A stretch of 64,000 nucleotides of DNA from Neocallimastix lanati (nom. inval.) (taxonomy: Eukaryota; Neocallimastigomycota; Neocallimastigomycetes; Neocallimastigales; Neocallimastigaceae): NCBI GenBank assembly GCA_016946835.1, contig JACVTC010000156.1:140001-204000 (forward strand), in the 5' to 3' direction. The position numbers and the translations under genes were made by a program. Under the pieces are notes generated by a model. It saw only the letters and a program-made list of their open reading frames with translations, made no database searches and was not told the origin of the DNA. This document shows positions 22,096 through 34,817 of the stretch, piece after piece (the stretch's first letter is position 1; every line of letters starts with the position of its first letter).

Positions 22096-25037
22096 TATTA
22101 TAAACAATTTCCATAATTGATTAAACAATTATTTTTTACCACAGTAAGAATTACCAGTTCCACATCAACCATACTTACTACAGCAGCTATTTCTGGAACA
22201 TTTCACATTTTTAAAATGTGGACCACATCGCCCATCATTTCTCACATCGCATTTACCAATATAATGGTAAACAATTATCAATTATCCTTGCTACAATGGG
22301 AATCACCAGTACCACAAGTTCCTGAATTACTACAACACTTATTATCGGTACATTCAGCGTAACCATAATAATTTGGTCCACATTTATTATCATTTCTTGT
22401 ATTAGTGCATTTACCATATTCAGGTGAACAAACGTTTTTACCACAATATTGTATTCCTAATGCCACACCATCCAAATATACTACAACAGCCATCACCAAG
22501 CGCATTTGGCATCTTTATCATCAGGCCCACATCGGCCATCTTCTCTTACATAACAATACCCATATGCTGATAAACAATTATTTTCTCCACAAAAATTATT
22601 TCCCGTTTCATAAATACCAGTTTTTTCCACAACATTTATTATCTCCACATTCAGCTCCTCCATAATTCGGTCAACATTTTCCATCATTTTTCTCACTTTC
22701 GTACATTTTCCAAATTCCGAAAGGCAGACATCAATACCACCGCACAGTGAGATACACTATTTCCACACCAACCAAATTTACTACAAAAACCCGTTACCTG
22801 AACATTTAGGCATCCCCAAAATCAGTTCCACATCTTCCATCCATTCTAATATAGTCACCATCGCATGGTCTATCTCCAGAATAAAATTCCATAACTATAA
22901 TATTTATTATTTCCTGAATATACAATAGGCTTTCCATTCTTAGCTAAACTATACTTCATATTATTTTTAGAACTATAAACGCTTTCAGTTAGAGCATAGG
23001 TTTTTAAGTATTTGTAATATACTTTCTTTGGTATATTTAGTATTTGGATTTTCACTCATTATGGTAGCTGCTATACCAACTACTAATGGTGATGAAAATG
23101 AAGTTCCATTAACTTTTTTTTTTTTTTTATATTGATTTCCCCTACTATTTCACTATTAACTATAAAAGGGAGCATAAAGATCAACTCCAACTCCATAGTT
23201 CGAATCGTCATGAACATAATAAATTTTTTTTTTTTTTTTCATTTTCGTTTTTCAATATATTCTTCAGAATTGTCAATTCCTCCTATACAAATATCATTTC
23301 TGAATTGGCAAGGGATAAACTTCATATTATCATCATTTAAATAATTTGCCATCATTACCAGCAGAAGAAATTACTATACCACCTTTTTTTTCAACCATTG
23401 TTTCAATTACATATTCAAAATGCTGTATATGAATTTTTTAGTTATTTCATCTGTTACATTATATAATCCTCCAAAGAAAAAAGATTTATTAATTGTTTTG
23501 TTTGGTATAATAAAATTATCTTGATATATATTGTAATGCAATCAAAATATTATACTCGTTATATCTTGAATTTACAGAAGGAATAGGAAAGCCATATATA
23601 TTAGCGAGGTTAGCTGCTCCATGCACCAAACCTACAGCAATATCAGAAACTTTTCTTCCATGAAAATCATCTTCACTTCCGCAAAAATTTTATATTCATA
23701 TTACTAAAATCATTTATTTTATCATTAGTTAATTTCAGCGATGCATTTTGATTCATGTTAATCAGTATTTGAAAATTCAAAAGGATTAAAATTATATGAA
23801 CTATCAACAGCAATTATAATTTATATCTTTACCACCTGAAGTTGGATAATAATAATTATTATCATAATTATCTACCTTTTTTTTTTTTTTTTTTGATATA
23901 TACCTTGTGAAATTAATGATAAATGAAAATTAGCATCATTGAGTACGTTTAATTCTTTCCATCCAGTTGATTTTAAAATATTTTTTTTTTCATCGTAATT
24001 TTAGAGTGATTCTCAAAATCTCAAAACGAAGAGCATTTTTTATTAAACCAATGGTTTCTTCAAAATTTTCAATTTTTTTCTATTAATTCTTTAGAAAGAT
24101 AGGCATATAATACAACAATATTTTTTAAATGAATTTAATATATCAACATAAGATATTTTCATTGTTATTTTCATTAATTTGATTATTTCTTTTTTTTTTT
24201 TTTAAATTATTGTTATTTATAAATTCATCCATTTTTTTTTTTTTGGATTTTCATATGTACTTTTATTATTTGCAATTAAAGTATTAAATTTATAAATTTA
24301 TCGAGTTAATAATATTTTTGATTATCATTTCTTTTTTTTTTTTTTTAAATTTTTTATCTATTTGGTATTCACCATATTTATTTTTAATGTAAATAAAGTA
24401 ATTATTTTCAATATTTTTTTTTTCATTTTCTAAATCTTCATTATTTTTAATTGAATCTTTTATACTTTTAATTTTAGGTTTTATATTTAGAATTAGATTT
24501 AGTGTTAGTTTTCCTTTTTTGATTTATTTTTATTGTCATTTTTCTTTAATTTATTTTTTTTTATCAATATTTTCAAAAGAAGTATATATTTGTTAAAACG
24601 TTTATACTACCATAAAATGTAATATTTTTCAATATTTTCCTTTTTTATCAGATATATTTAAATCATTTAATTCATTATTATTATTATTATTATTCATTAA
24701 ATATAACCTATTTTTCTCTATCAGCTAAGGTTACATTAATTAAACCTTTTCCATCTTCCGCTAAAGTTATATTATATATACCATTTCCATTATCCGATAA
24801 TTTAACATCAACTAAATTTTTTTCATTAAGATAAAGTTAACATTAATATATTTATTTTCCTTATTTATTATTGTTACATTTATATTACCATTTTCATTAT
24901 TAATTAAAGTTATATTAGATGAAGCATTTTCATTATTTGGTAAGAAAGATTTAACTAGGTGGTACTAAAAAAGATTTACTAAATAATGAAATACAAATTA
25001 ATATTAATAAATAATTACGATAAATTTTTATTCTCAT
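22096..25037 (-). pseudogene. Secreted subtilisin (S8) protease with C-terminal hevein-like chitin-binding modules, inactivated
   Basis: The minus strand from an ATG at 25037 reads a signal-peptide-like start (MRIKIYRNYLLILICISLF), then decayed Asn/Ile-rich repeats (NVTLADREK-like) at about 24650-24960. Propeptide traces and a NDANFHLSLISQGIY block follow near 23900-23960. All three subtilisin motifs can still be found: AVDS with the catalytic Asp near 23800, DDFHGRKVSDIAVG with the His near 23650, and GTSFSSPLV with the Ser near 23080. An AGNDG oxyanion-type block is near 23360. From about 22750 to 22100 there are several hevein/CBM18-like repeats, for example CGENNCLSAYGYC and CGPNYYGYAECTDNKCCSNS. 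Many frameshifts and stops split the gene, and poly(T)/poly(A) runs have grown within it. The family digests protein; the CBM18 modules would bind chitin. Confidence 0.85.
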
Positions 25038-25085
25038 TATTGTTTAAAATTTTTTAGTATTTATTATAAAATATATATGAATGGC

Positions 25086-25165
<80 letters not shown>

Positions 25166-25758
25166 TACTATTATTATTATTGTTAAGGAGTCAATATATT
25201 TTATGATGTGTACACAACAAAATGTATTATTATTTATTAAATTTTATTTATTATTTATTAATTTATATGATTTAATAAAGTTATTTAAGAGACTCAAAAT
25301 ATCAATTTCATAAAAAAAAGTTTTCTTTTTATATTTTACATACAAATTATTACTTAATCAAATATTATAAATATTTATGATACTTTAATGTACAAAAGTT
25401 TAAATATTATGTTGAACTTTAACAACACTTATTAAATAATATTTTATAATAATTAAAAAATTAATATTTTATTTTATTAATATATATTAAAAAAAATTTT
25501 TTTTTTCAATATCATTTAATAGTTTAGAGCTTTTAAAAGACAAAAATTATAATTAAAATTACTTTTTTTTTTTATATATTTTTTTGTTTTATCATAGAAA
25601 CATTAATGAAATAAATAATAGCTAATTAAATTTTTTTTAAAAAAAAATGCAAAAAAAAAAATACAATTAATTAAAATAAAAATAATTATAATTATAATTA
25701 CCAATAACTAAAAAAAAATACAATCAATTAAAATAATTATAATTATAATTACCAATAA

Positions 25759-25803
<45 letters not shown>

Positions 25804-25884
25804 TATTTTTGATTTTTTTTTATTTTTGATTTTATAAAAAATAATTATCATTATATTTAATTTCAATATACTATTAAAAAAAAA

Positions 25885-25942
<58 letters not shown>

Positions 25943-25946
25943 TTAA

Positions 25947-25983
<37 letters not shown>

Positions 25984-26076
25984 GTGATAAAATTAAATAT
26001 TTAATAAATTATATTTAATTAATATAAAATTCATAAATAATTTTTGTAATATATGTTTATAGAAAAAAAAAAAAAA
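25038..26076. other. Intergenic region between the divergent protease pseudogene and propeptide-like gene
   Basis: Holds a (TTA)n array at about 25090-25162 that translates as poly-Leu, a duplicated patch TATAATTATAATTACCAATAACTAAAAAA (twice, about 25685-25760), long poly(A) runs and an (AAT)n array at about 25887-25940. As the only DNA between two divergently oriented starts it would carry both promoters. Confidence 0.5.
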
Positions 26077-26614
26077 ATGAAAATCATAATTTATTTTTTT
26101 ATAATCGGAACTATTTTTATTCTTTTTAGTTTATCCGAAGAAACCAAAAAAGGAAAGAGATTATTTAATATTTATTAATGGCCCAGAAGAACTTAATGAA
26201 ATGGATGATCCGAAAGCTAAGGAATTTTTTGAACCCATTGAAGATGAAATTTATTCATTAATTCAACAAAATAAGGATACCTATGATGACCCGTCTGAAC
26301 TCGATAAAATTGAAAAAGAATGTGAGGCTAATAGAAATAATAAAACTATTTATCAATATAGATATTGTTCAGTTCATGCCTTTTATTTAATTAAAGGAAA
26401 ACTAATTATTTATGCTCGTCTTCTAACACCTGAAATTGTTGAAAAAATTAAATTAATTCCAAATGTAACAGAGGTAACAATTAATATTGAACAATTTTTA
26501 TCTATACCTGAAGAACCTGAAGAAAAAGATTCAACAATAAGAAAATCTTCATTTTTTTCGTTTAAAACATTTTATATAATATTATTCTTTTTATTTTATA
26601 TTTACATTTATTAA
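26077..26614 (+). CDS. Subtilisin-propeptide (I9-like) protein with signal peptide and C-terminal anchor; apparent frameshift
   Basis: The best start is an ATG at 26077 giving a signal peptide (MKIIIYFFIIGTIFILFSLS). That frame stops at 26176-26178. The body lies in the next frame: RDYLIFINGPEELNEMDDP, then the NKDTY-xn-IEKECEANR region, then KLIIYARLLTPEIVEKIKLIPNV, a negatively charged stretch and a hydrophobic C-terminus. The frames join if the A6 run near 26145-26150 had one A less, giving about 178 residues. The layout (YLIFI-xn-NKDTY-xn-IYA-xLL-x2-VEKIK-xIPNV) resembles the inhibitory propeptides of fungal subtilisins, here without any protease domain. The C-terminal FYIILFFLFYIYIY could be a GPI or membrane anchor. 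It stands about 1 kb from, and divergent to, the dead subtilisin gene. It may be a free protease inhibitor or a truncated protease; the frameshift could be real or a homopolymer error. Confidence 0.65.
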
Positions 26615-27733
26615 CTATTATTTTAATATTATTTTAATTTTATTTTAATTAAATAATAATTTAATTTTTAAAAATGTTGTTAATTATAATTAAAATATTA
26701 TTAAATATTAAAATTTACTAAATTATTAAATTATTACTACCTAAAATATTTATTTAAAAATATATATATATATATATATATTTTAAATAAATAAAGATAA
26801 ATGATTAATTCTATTGTCATTTTTATTGAAATAATAAAACTAAAAATGTTGTTAATTGTAATTAAAATATTGTAAAAAAAAAAAAAAAATTACTAAATTA
26901 TTACAACTGAAAATATTAATTTAAAAAAATATATATATATTTTTTTTTTAAATGAATAAAGATAAATGATTAATTTTATTATCATTTTTATTGAATTAAT
27001 AAAACTAAATTAATATAAAGTATTATAATAATTTAGAAAATTTAATCTTTTTTTTTATTTTAAAATAACAATAAATATAAAAGAAATGATTTATATTGAT
27101 GTTAGATGATTATTTTTATAATTATTCTAATACAATTATTAAAGTAAAAAGTAAAATTTTTTTTTCTTAATTTTATATATTAAATTTTCTTGATATTTAC
27201 TTTTATTAAAAGAGTTTTTTTTTTATTTACTTTTATAAAAAGAGTTTTTGTTAAGAGTCAAGAATTTAGGGTTTATAATTATGTCAACTTTATTAATATA
27301 TTTTATGAAAAAGAGTTACTTAGCACTTTATTATTCTAAATTAAATGCTTTTATATTAATACTTGTGGCTTATACATTAATTATATTACATTACATTTTA
27401 TTATATTATTTTCATATTCACATATTCTAACAGTTTTTTTTTTTTTTTTTAATAAATTTTTATTAAAAAAAAATAATAATTATAATGATAAAACTATTAA
27501 TTATACATTGTATTTGAATATTTATTTAAGTTGTATAAATTTAATAAGCTTTATAAATTAAATATTTGAATGACAGAATTCTGATTATTTCGTTTGGTCA
27601 TTCCTCATTTCTTAATTATTTATTATAAAGAAATATTTATATTATATTATTTAAATCAGTTAAACAATCGAACCACAAATATTATTTCTATCACATTTAG
27701 CATCAATTAATTTGGCTTCAAAAACTAACTTTT
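26615..27733. other. Intergenic A/T-rich DNA, no credible gene
   Basis: Contains a duplicated block of about 130 bp (about 26660-26830 and 26840-26990; shared TAAAAATGTTGTTAATT... and AATAAAGATAAATGATTAATT). A 60-codon hydrophobic frame at 27248-27430 has no features that separate it from chance. Confidence 0.5.
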
Positions 27734-28048
27734 ATATCAACAATAATTTAATTCTTATTACTTTTTGATTTTTTTTTTTTTTTTTTTCTTTTTATTTAAT
27801 TAATATTTAAACCTTTTTTTATATCAACAATAATTTAATTCTTATTACTTTTTGATTTTTTTTTTTTTTTTTCTTTTTATTTAATTAATATTTAAACCTT
27901 TTTTTATATCAACAATAATTTAATTCTTATTACTTTTTGATTTTTTTTTTTTTTTTTTTCTTTTTATTTAATTAATATTTAAACCTTTTTTTATATCAAC
28001 AATAATTTAATTCTTATTACTTTTTGATTTTTTTTTTCTTTTTATTAA
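27734..28048. repeat. Tandem repeat, ~86-bp unit, 3.6 copies
   Basis: Units start with ATATCAACAATAATTTAATT at 27734, 27821, 27906 and 27993 (spacing 87, 85, 87), differing mainly in the length of an internal T run. Confidence 0.9.
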
Positions 28049-29811
28049 TTTTTTATTTTTTATTATTTTTTTTTTAAAAAAAAAATTATATTAACTTTTA
28101 TGTTTTTTAATTAAGAAATAAAATACTATAATATTTAAAATCTTAAAACATTTATTTTTTCCGAATAAAAGAATTATTGTTGAAAAAAGTTCAATTATTT
28201 AATAAATATATTAATTTGAATTTTTCAAATAATTTATATAATGTTATATAAAACAATCATAAAATAAATTTATTATTTATAATAAAATATTATTGTATAT
28301 TTACATAATAAACAATAAATAGTTAATAATTATTGAACAAAATCACATGTTAAGAATTGCTTTTATTAATAAAAAATTTATAATAATTGATTTAAAAAAT
28401 TGAAAAACTAATATTTTTAATTGAAAAAACTAATATTTCTTAATTAAAAAATAAATATTTCTATTATATAATTTTTTTAAGTTTGAGATGTCATCATAAA
28501 TTATAATATCATATATCATATTATTATTTTATTTTTTTAAATAATTTTGTATATATATATTATTTATAACATATTAAAAATTCTATTTTTTTTTTTCTTG
28601 AATAAACAATTAACTATTATCGATTTTTATTTCTTGAATAACCAATTAACTATTATAAGGTTTAGTTTAATCAATTTAAGCATTAGTTTACTATATTTTA
28701 ATTTTATGTTCATATTTATAATTTATTTTAATCTTCAATAACAAAAAAGAATAATTATGATTTTTTTACATACTATAATTAGTTAATAATAGTTAAATTC
28801 TATCAATATTATATTTATTATCCTTAGTCTTTATATAATTAATTTATTTTAAATTCTATCAATATTATATTTATTATTCTTAGTCTTCATATTATTAATT
28901 TATTTTAAATTATTTTGTTGCTATATCATAACCATATTTTTTATATATTAATTTCTTTTTTTTTAGATTAATATCTTCTTCATTTTTATTTAAAGCTTTG
29001 TATATATATTTTTAGAATATTAAAATATATTAATTATAAGTTACTAAAGCATATGAATAAAACATAGTAACATTAATTATTAAAAGTTTTAATATAACTG
29101 ATTGCAAATAATAATAAAATATTTATAATTTAAAAATAATATATGATACTTTTATAATATTCATAATATAGAAAAATATTAAATCATAATAATAATTAGA
29201 AAATATTAATATTAATCAATATATAGTAAATTTACGATAATTACGTATAATACCATAATACTAAAAACAATATTATAATTACTGTATATAAGTATATATC
29301 ATTGAAACTATTTTATTACCCATTATATAAAATATTTTAAATTTATTTTAGATTACAAATTGATTATATAATTAAATATTATTTTATATTCTTTTAATAT
29401 AATTAATTCCATTTTTTTTAAAAAAAAATTATTATTTAATATTTAATAATTCCTTTAATATTATTAAAATCAATTTTTTTTAAAAAAAATTATTATTTAA
29501 TATTCCTTTAATTATATTAATTTCAATTTATATTATAATATTTATTTTCAAAGAAAAACAAAATTATTTTATATTCTTTTAATATAATTAATTTCATTTT
29601 TTTAAAAAAAATATATATATATTATTTAATAATTCCTTTAATAAAATTAATTTCAATTTTTTTTTTTTTAAAAAAAATTATTATATAATATTCCTTTAAT
29701 TATATTAATAATTTAATGGTAATAGTTTAAAGTGTAGAAACCTTATATTTGAATAATTGATTGTGATTTTTTATAATGAATTTAATAAAATAAATTCATT
29801 TTAATAATTTG

Positions 29812-29870
<59 letters not shown>

Positions 29871-30338
29871 TAAAAATATTAAAAATTTATTCCTATTAAT
29901 ATAATCATAATTTTAAATATTTTTTTCACCTTAAAATCATTTTATCATTTTATAAAGATTAATTATAATTTAATCAATATATTTTATATATTTTAAAAAT
30001 TATTTAGAAATTAAATTTTAAATTTATTTAATAAAATTAATTTATATATAATTTAATTAATTATTTAAATTTTTCTTGTAAAAATCCTTTCTAATTAATG
30101 ATCAATATTTAAATGAATTTAAAAATTTAACAAAATTTATTGCATTTAAAATTTATTTATTAAAAAATAAAAAATTAAAAAAAAAAAAAAAAAAAATCTA
30201 TATAAATAACGAAAATTTTTCTTTTCTTTATAAATGTGTATAATAATTTAATTTAATAGTTTTTTCTATTCTAAAAATAATATATTAATTCACAATTTTC
30301 TCTTATCTTTTAAAATAAAATATATAATAAAAGAAAAA
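28049..30338. other. Intergenic A/T-rich DNA with a degenerate tandem repeat
   Basis: About 29370-29715 has four or five diverged units of ~60-75 bp (core TTCCTTTAATATAATTAATTTCA then a T run and an A run). A poly(A) run of about 50 nt lies at about 29815-29867. Two short copies of TCAATATTATATTTATTATTCTTAGTCTT occur near 28800 and 28860. No coding sequence recognised; the 64-codon frame at 28547 is Phe/Ile-rich chance. Confidence 0.5.
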
Positions 30339-31625
30339 ATGAAATTTGTATCTTTAGTACCGGTACTTTTTATTGTAGGATTATCATTAGGAAATCCAAT
30401 AAATGCTTGTGAAAAAACAGTAAAAGTAACTGATTCATTAACTTTATTAGATATTGCCATTTCACAGAAGATTCCATTTGGAAAAATTAAGGTCTTAAAT
30501 GCTAATAAGAATTTAAATGAACCTTTAGTAAATGCTGATGTTTGCATTAAAGGAAATGCCAGTGTTGAAGATATTGAATCCGTTTCTTTAGATGAAGTTA
30601 TTTCTAATCATATTCCGACAGATGAAGAAATTGCAGCATATGAAAATGCTCTTAGACAACATTTAACTAATGAAACAATTGAAAATTTAAAAGAAAGTGA
30701 AACTGCAATTGATGACTTTTTATCTGATTCATTTGAATATAATGTGAATAACTTTGACTTAAATACCTGTGAAAAAAAATGTAATTATTTGAAGAATATA
30801 ATTACAACTTTAGATAATGATAATAATGAAATCTTTAGTTTTAATTTAATAAATGAAATAAGAAGTTCAGCTAATTTACCTCCTGTTAGTGTTGATAATA
30901 TTTATTATAATCCTTGTTTAAATTCTTGTTATATAGCAAATTATAACATTGAAGTTATTGAAGAACTTAAGGCAAATGGTACTTTAAAAGAAGATGAAGA
31001 TGATGAAAATGAAGTAGGTGAAAATGAAGTAAGTGAAAATGAAGAAGATGAAAATGAAGAAACTAGTACTCCAGAAGCAGAAAGTAATAATAATATTAAT
31101 AATGATTCAAATCTTACAAAAAGATCTTCCAATTGTGTAAGAGCAACTCTTTTAGGAACGGTAAATTTTTTAGGTATTTCTATGAAAAAATATCAACAAA
31201 ACACTTCTGAATTAAATGCCATTGCTAGAATAAATGGTTGTTCTATTAAAAGTGTTTTAAATAAATTAGTTAGTATTATTGCCAAAGGTTCTTATGATTT
31301 TGAACCATACTTTACTCCAGCATGTAATGGTCATGATGTTTGTTATAGTTGTGGTACCAATAGATCTACTTGTGATGATAAATTTTATGACAACATGTTA
31401 GATATTTGTGCCAGAATTGATATTAAATATAATCAAAGCTCAATGACAAAATCTTGTGAACAACACGCCTACTGGTATCATTGGGGTGTTAAGAATTTCT
31501 CTAAAAGCTATTATACTAAAGGTCATGATTATGTTGATGAACATATGAGTGTTTGTGATATTTGCATAAATTCCAGTGAACTTATTTATAGTAAATTCCT
31601 TATTAATGGAAATACTATTTATTAA
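30339..31625 (+). CDS. Secreted phospholipase A2 with N-terminal LysM-like domain and probable propeptide
   Basis: A complete 428-residue frame. Residues 1-23 form a signal peptide. Residues ~24-71 resemble a LysM glycan-binding module (TVKVTDSLTLLDIAI ... GKIKVLNANKNLN ... VCI). A helical, Cys-containing middle (72-215) follows, then an acidic Glu/Asn-rich linker (about 217-258). A dibasic Lys261-Arg262 site looks like a Kex2-type cleavage point. The C-terminal part carries the secreted PLA2 signature CNGHDVCYSCG at 329-339, with His332-Asp333 as the catalytic pair, and CDDKFYDNM at 345-353. The family hydrolyses the sn-2 ester of phospholipids in a calcium-dependent way. The arrangement suggests a zymogen processed in the secretory path, with the LysM-like part either anchoring it to chitin or peptidoglycan or being removed. 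No introns; stand-alone gene. The LysM call is from pattern only. Confidence 0.85.
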   Translation: MKFVSLVPVLFIVGLSLGNPINACEKTVKVTDSLTLLDIAISQKIPFGKIKVLNANKNLNEPLVNADVCIKGNASVEDIESVSLDEVISNHIPTDEEIAAYENALRQHLTNETIENLKESETAIDDFLSDSFEYNVNNFDLNTCEKKCNYLKNIITTLDNDNNEIFSFNLINEIRSSANLPPVSVDNIYYNPCLNSCYIANYNIEVIEELKANGTLKEDEDDENEVGENEVSENEEDENEETSTPEAESNNNINNDSNLTKRSSNCVRATLLGTVNFLGISMKKYQQNTSELNAIARINGCSIKSVLNKLVSIIAKGSYDFEPYFTPACNGHDVCYSCGTNRSTCDDKFYDNMLDICARIDIKYNQSSMTKSCEQHAYWYHWGVKNFSKSYYTKGHDYVDEHMSVCDICINSSELIYSKFLINGNTIY

Positions 31626-31782
31626 ATATCTTAATTATATATATATATATATATATGTTTACTTATTTTATTTAAAAATAATGAAAATATAATATTACTA
31701 TGTAGAATTTTTTTTTCAAATAATATAAATAATTAAAATATAAAATATTTAATTAAAGCTAATAAAACTACAAAAAATAAAA

Positions 31783-31813
<31 letters not shown>

Positions 31814-32320
31814 AAAATTATAAAAAAGCTCAATCTTTAATTATTTATATTTTATGATAATTTTACTTGTAATTAATAATTATATTATATTATAATTATT
31901 TATCTATTATAACTATTATAAAATATTATCTATTATTATACAAATATAGAAGAAAGTTTTTCATTATAATTTAATATATATAAAGGTTTTTTATATTTAT
32001 ATCATTTAGAAAAAGTAGAATATAATTAGAATAATATATGTATATTATCATATTATTCTACAAAGAAATAATTGTTATTTTAAAATATATTGTATTATTA
32101 GTATATTTATAATTATAAATTTTAATTATACTGTTGAAAATTTTTCATTAATTATAATTAATACTAATTAATCTCTTCAATTTTAATATTAAAATTGGAA
32201 AGTCATTGATCAATTATATAGCTTTTAAAAGATGATATTTTTTATTTATATAAATTAATTATTATTGTTATTAATATAAATAATCATATTCTTATTAATA
32301 TCATTGTTTTTTTGATTCTT

Positions 32321-32362
<42 letters not shown>

Positions 32363-32509
32363 TAAAATGGAGTATTAAAAACTATGTATATAAGGAAAGA
32401 GCTAAAAATTATTAGAACAATATCTTTATTATTATAAATTTAAAAATATTCTATCGAAAATAATATAATAAAAGAACTATATTTTATCAGTCATATTGAT
32501 AATAACAAT

Positions 32510-32548
<39 letters not shown>

Positions 32549-33779
32549 GTATTCTATTATCTTTGTTCAATAACATTGAAATTTTTAAAATATTTAATAG
32601 AGAAAAGAGAAAGATTTAATATCAAAAAGTGAAGGAGAGAGACAGCTTTATGATATTATTGGAATAATTTGATATTTATTAATGAAAGATTCAAATATTT
32701 ATATTAAAAATATCTGTGACTTTACTATTTTGATAGAATTATTCATTTGAAGTATGGATAAAGTAAAATTTATTATAGATTAATAATACTTTTTAAATGT
32801 GGATATTGATAAGAAAATTTTTTTTCTTTCAATGATACATTTGCATTTTTTATTTTTAATTATAAAAAATATATTAAATTATATAATTTTGAAAATTTAA
32901 ATTTTGAAGATTTACATTTTTTTATAGAAATAAAACTAGTAATAATAATAATAAGAATAAGAATATAATTAAAAATATTTTTTATATAATATACATATAT
33001 ATATGATACCACTAAATTAGTAAATAAATATTGAAATAATTATAGAAAAGTAAAATAGAAATATTTGAAAGTTCTTTAAAAGAATTTATAGATATATTAA
33101 AATATATATTTATTAATATATTTGTAAATTTTATATTATTTTATTTTATTGTTTATTTAAAAAAAAAAAAAAAAAAAATATTTATATATATATATAAAAA
33201 TAAAAAAGTAAAAATTAAATTAAATTAAAAATAAAAATAGATTAAAAAAATAAAATAATAAAATAAAAAAAATTTTTTTCATAAAAAACTTGACTACTTA
33301 GCCTCAAAATGTAATTTATCATTAATTATAAATAAGATTACTTAGCCTCAAAATGTAGTTTATCATTAATTATAAATAATAAAGTTTTTGAATTATGATT
33401 AATTTTTTTTAATTACAATTTCAATCAATCAATTTAATTATATTAAAAACTAAATTATATTAAAATCATATTAAATTATTATAAACGCCAATAAAAATTT
33501 TTAATTTAAAAATTATATATTATTTAAAGAATAAAAGAATGTAAAAAAAAAAAAAAAAAAAAAAAATTTCATCTTCATAAAAAACAGAAATAAGTAAAAA
33601 TATATATATAAAACTTACATTTTATATTATAATCCTTTAAATAATAATATAGAAAACGAACATAAATAAAAAGGAAAATTCATTAATATATAAATAAAGT
33701 AAATAAGCATAAACAAAAAAAAAAGTTAAAAGTTAAAACTCATTAATAAGATAAATATTAACAAAAAAAAAAAAGACAA
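31626..33779. other. Intergenic A/T-rich DNA, no gene seen
   Basis: Begins with an (AT)n tract after the PLA2 gene. It contains poly(A) at about 32323-32358, poly(T) at about 32514-32540, and a 2x repeat of ~46 bp at 33288-33382 (core ACTTAGCCTCAAAATGTA). No coding sequence recognised. Confidence 0.5.
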
Positions 33780-34175
33780 ATGGATTCTCTTACTAATAAT
33801 AATAGCGAATTAAAAAAATATAAAAGGATTATCCTTTTACTAACAACTATTTATGTTATTCTGACAATAATCCTTGCTTTTCTGATAAAAAGCACCTCAA
33901 TTTCAGTTATAGATATAATTTGTCCTTTTATCTTTTTATTTGCAGTTGTTCGTAATAATGTAAAATTGATCAAAATACTTCGCATAGTTTTATGTGTATT
34001 ATTCATAATGAATGCAGTATTATTAGTTTATTTCATGATAGATCACACTCCACATATAGGAATAATCATTATATTATATATTCTTTTATTATTAGATATT
34101 TTAGCATATATTTATTATTATAATAAAATTTATAAACATTTATTAGATGAAGAAAATGGTACTTTTATTGTTTAA
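33780..34175 (+). CDS. Small four-transmembrane protein, function unknown
   Basis: A 131-residue frame starting MDSLTNNNSELKKYKR, with a polar N-terminus. Hydrophobic spans lie at roughly 16-36, 41-57, 64-86 and 92-114, followed by a short acidic tail ending LDEENGTFIV. The alternating loops carry Lys/Arg on one side (KKYKR, RNNVKLIK, YYNKIYKH), which fits a polytopic membrane protein. Codon choice is mixed, unlike the surrounding junk, and the start is preceded by an A-rich leader as in other genes here. I do not recognise a family. It could be one of the small lineage-specific membrane proteins of these fungi. Confidence 0.65.
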   Translation: MDSLTNNNSELKKYKRIILLLTTIYVILTIILAFLIKSTSISVIDIICPFIFLFAVVRNNVKLIKILRIVLCVLFIMNAVLLVYFMIDHTPHIGIIIILYILLLLDILAYIYYYNKIYKHLLDEENGTFIV

Positions 34176-34765
34176 AATAAATGAAAATAACAATACAATT
34201 TTATAAATAATCATATATACCATACAAATGCATATTGAATTCTGATACTAATTTGTATTGTTTTTTTTTTTGCATCAAAAAGTAATCAAATTCATTTATA
34301 TATATATAAAAGTCGCTTGAGGTTTATATTATATAATAAAAAAAAAAAAAAAAAAAAAAAAAACATTATTACATTCAAACTTGTAATTAATAATTAAAAC
34401 TTTTATCATTATGATAAAAGTTATTATTTACCAAAAAATTTGTAAAATTTAAATAAAAAATAATAATAAAATAAATTTAAATAAATTTAAAAAACATATA
34501 TTTATTATTACTATTAAAAAGTTTAATTTTATCTATTTAAATCTAAAAGTTTTTATTACTCTTTTTTTTTTTTTTTTTATTGAAATTTTTATTATGTTAA
34601 CATTTATTATTTACCAAAAAATTTGTAAAATTTAAATAAAAAAAAAATTAAATAAATTTAAAAAAAATATATTTATTATCACTATTAATTTAAAAAAACA
34701 TATATTTATTATTACTATTAAAAAGTTTAATTTTATCTATTTAAATCTAAAAGTTTTTATTGCTC

Positions 34766-34817
<52 letters not shown>

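Noticed and set aside
25077-25313. Frame with a long poly-leucine tract.
   Set aside because: Translation of a (TTA)n microsatellite; no other protein features.
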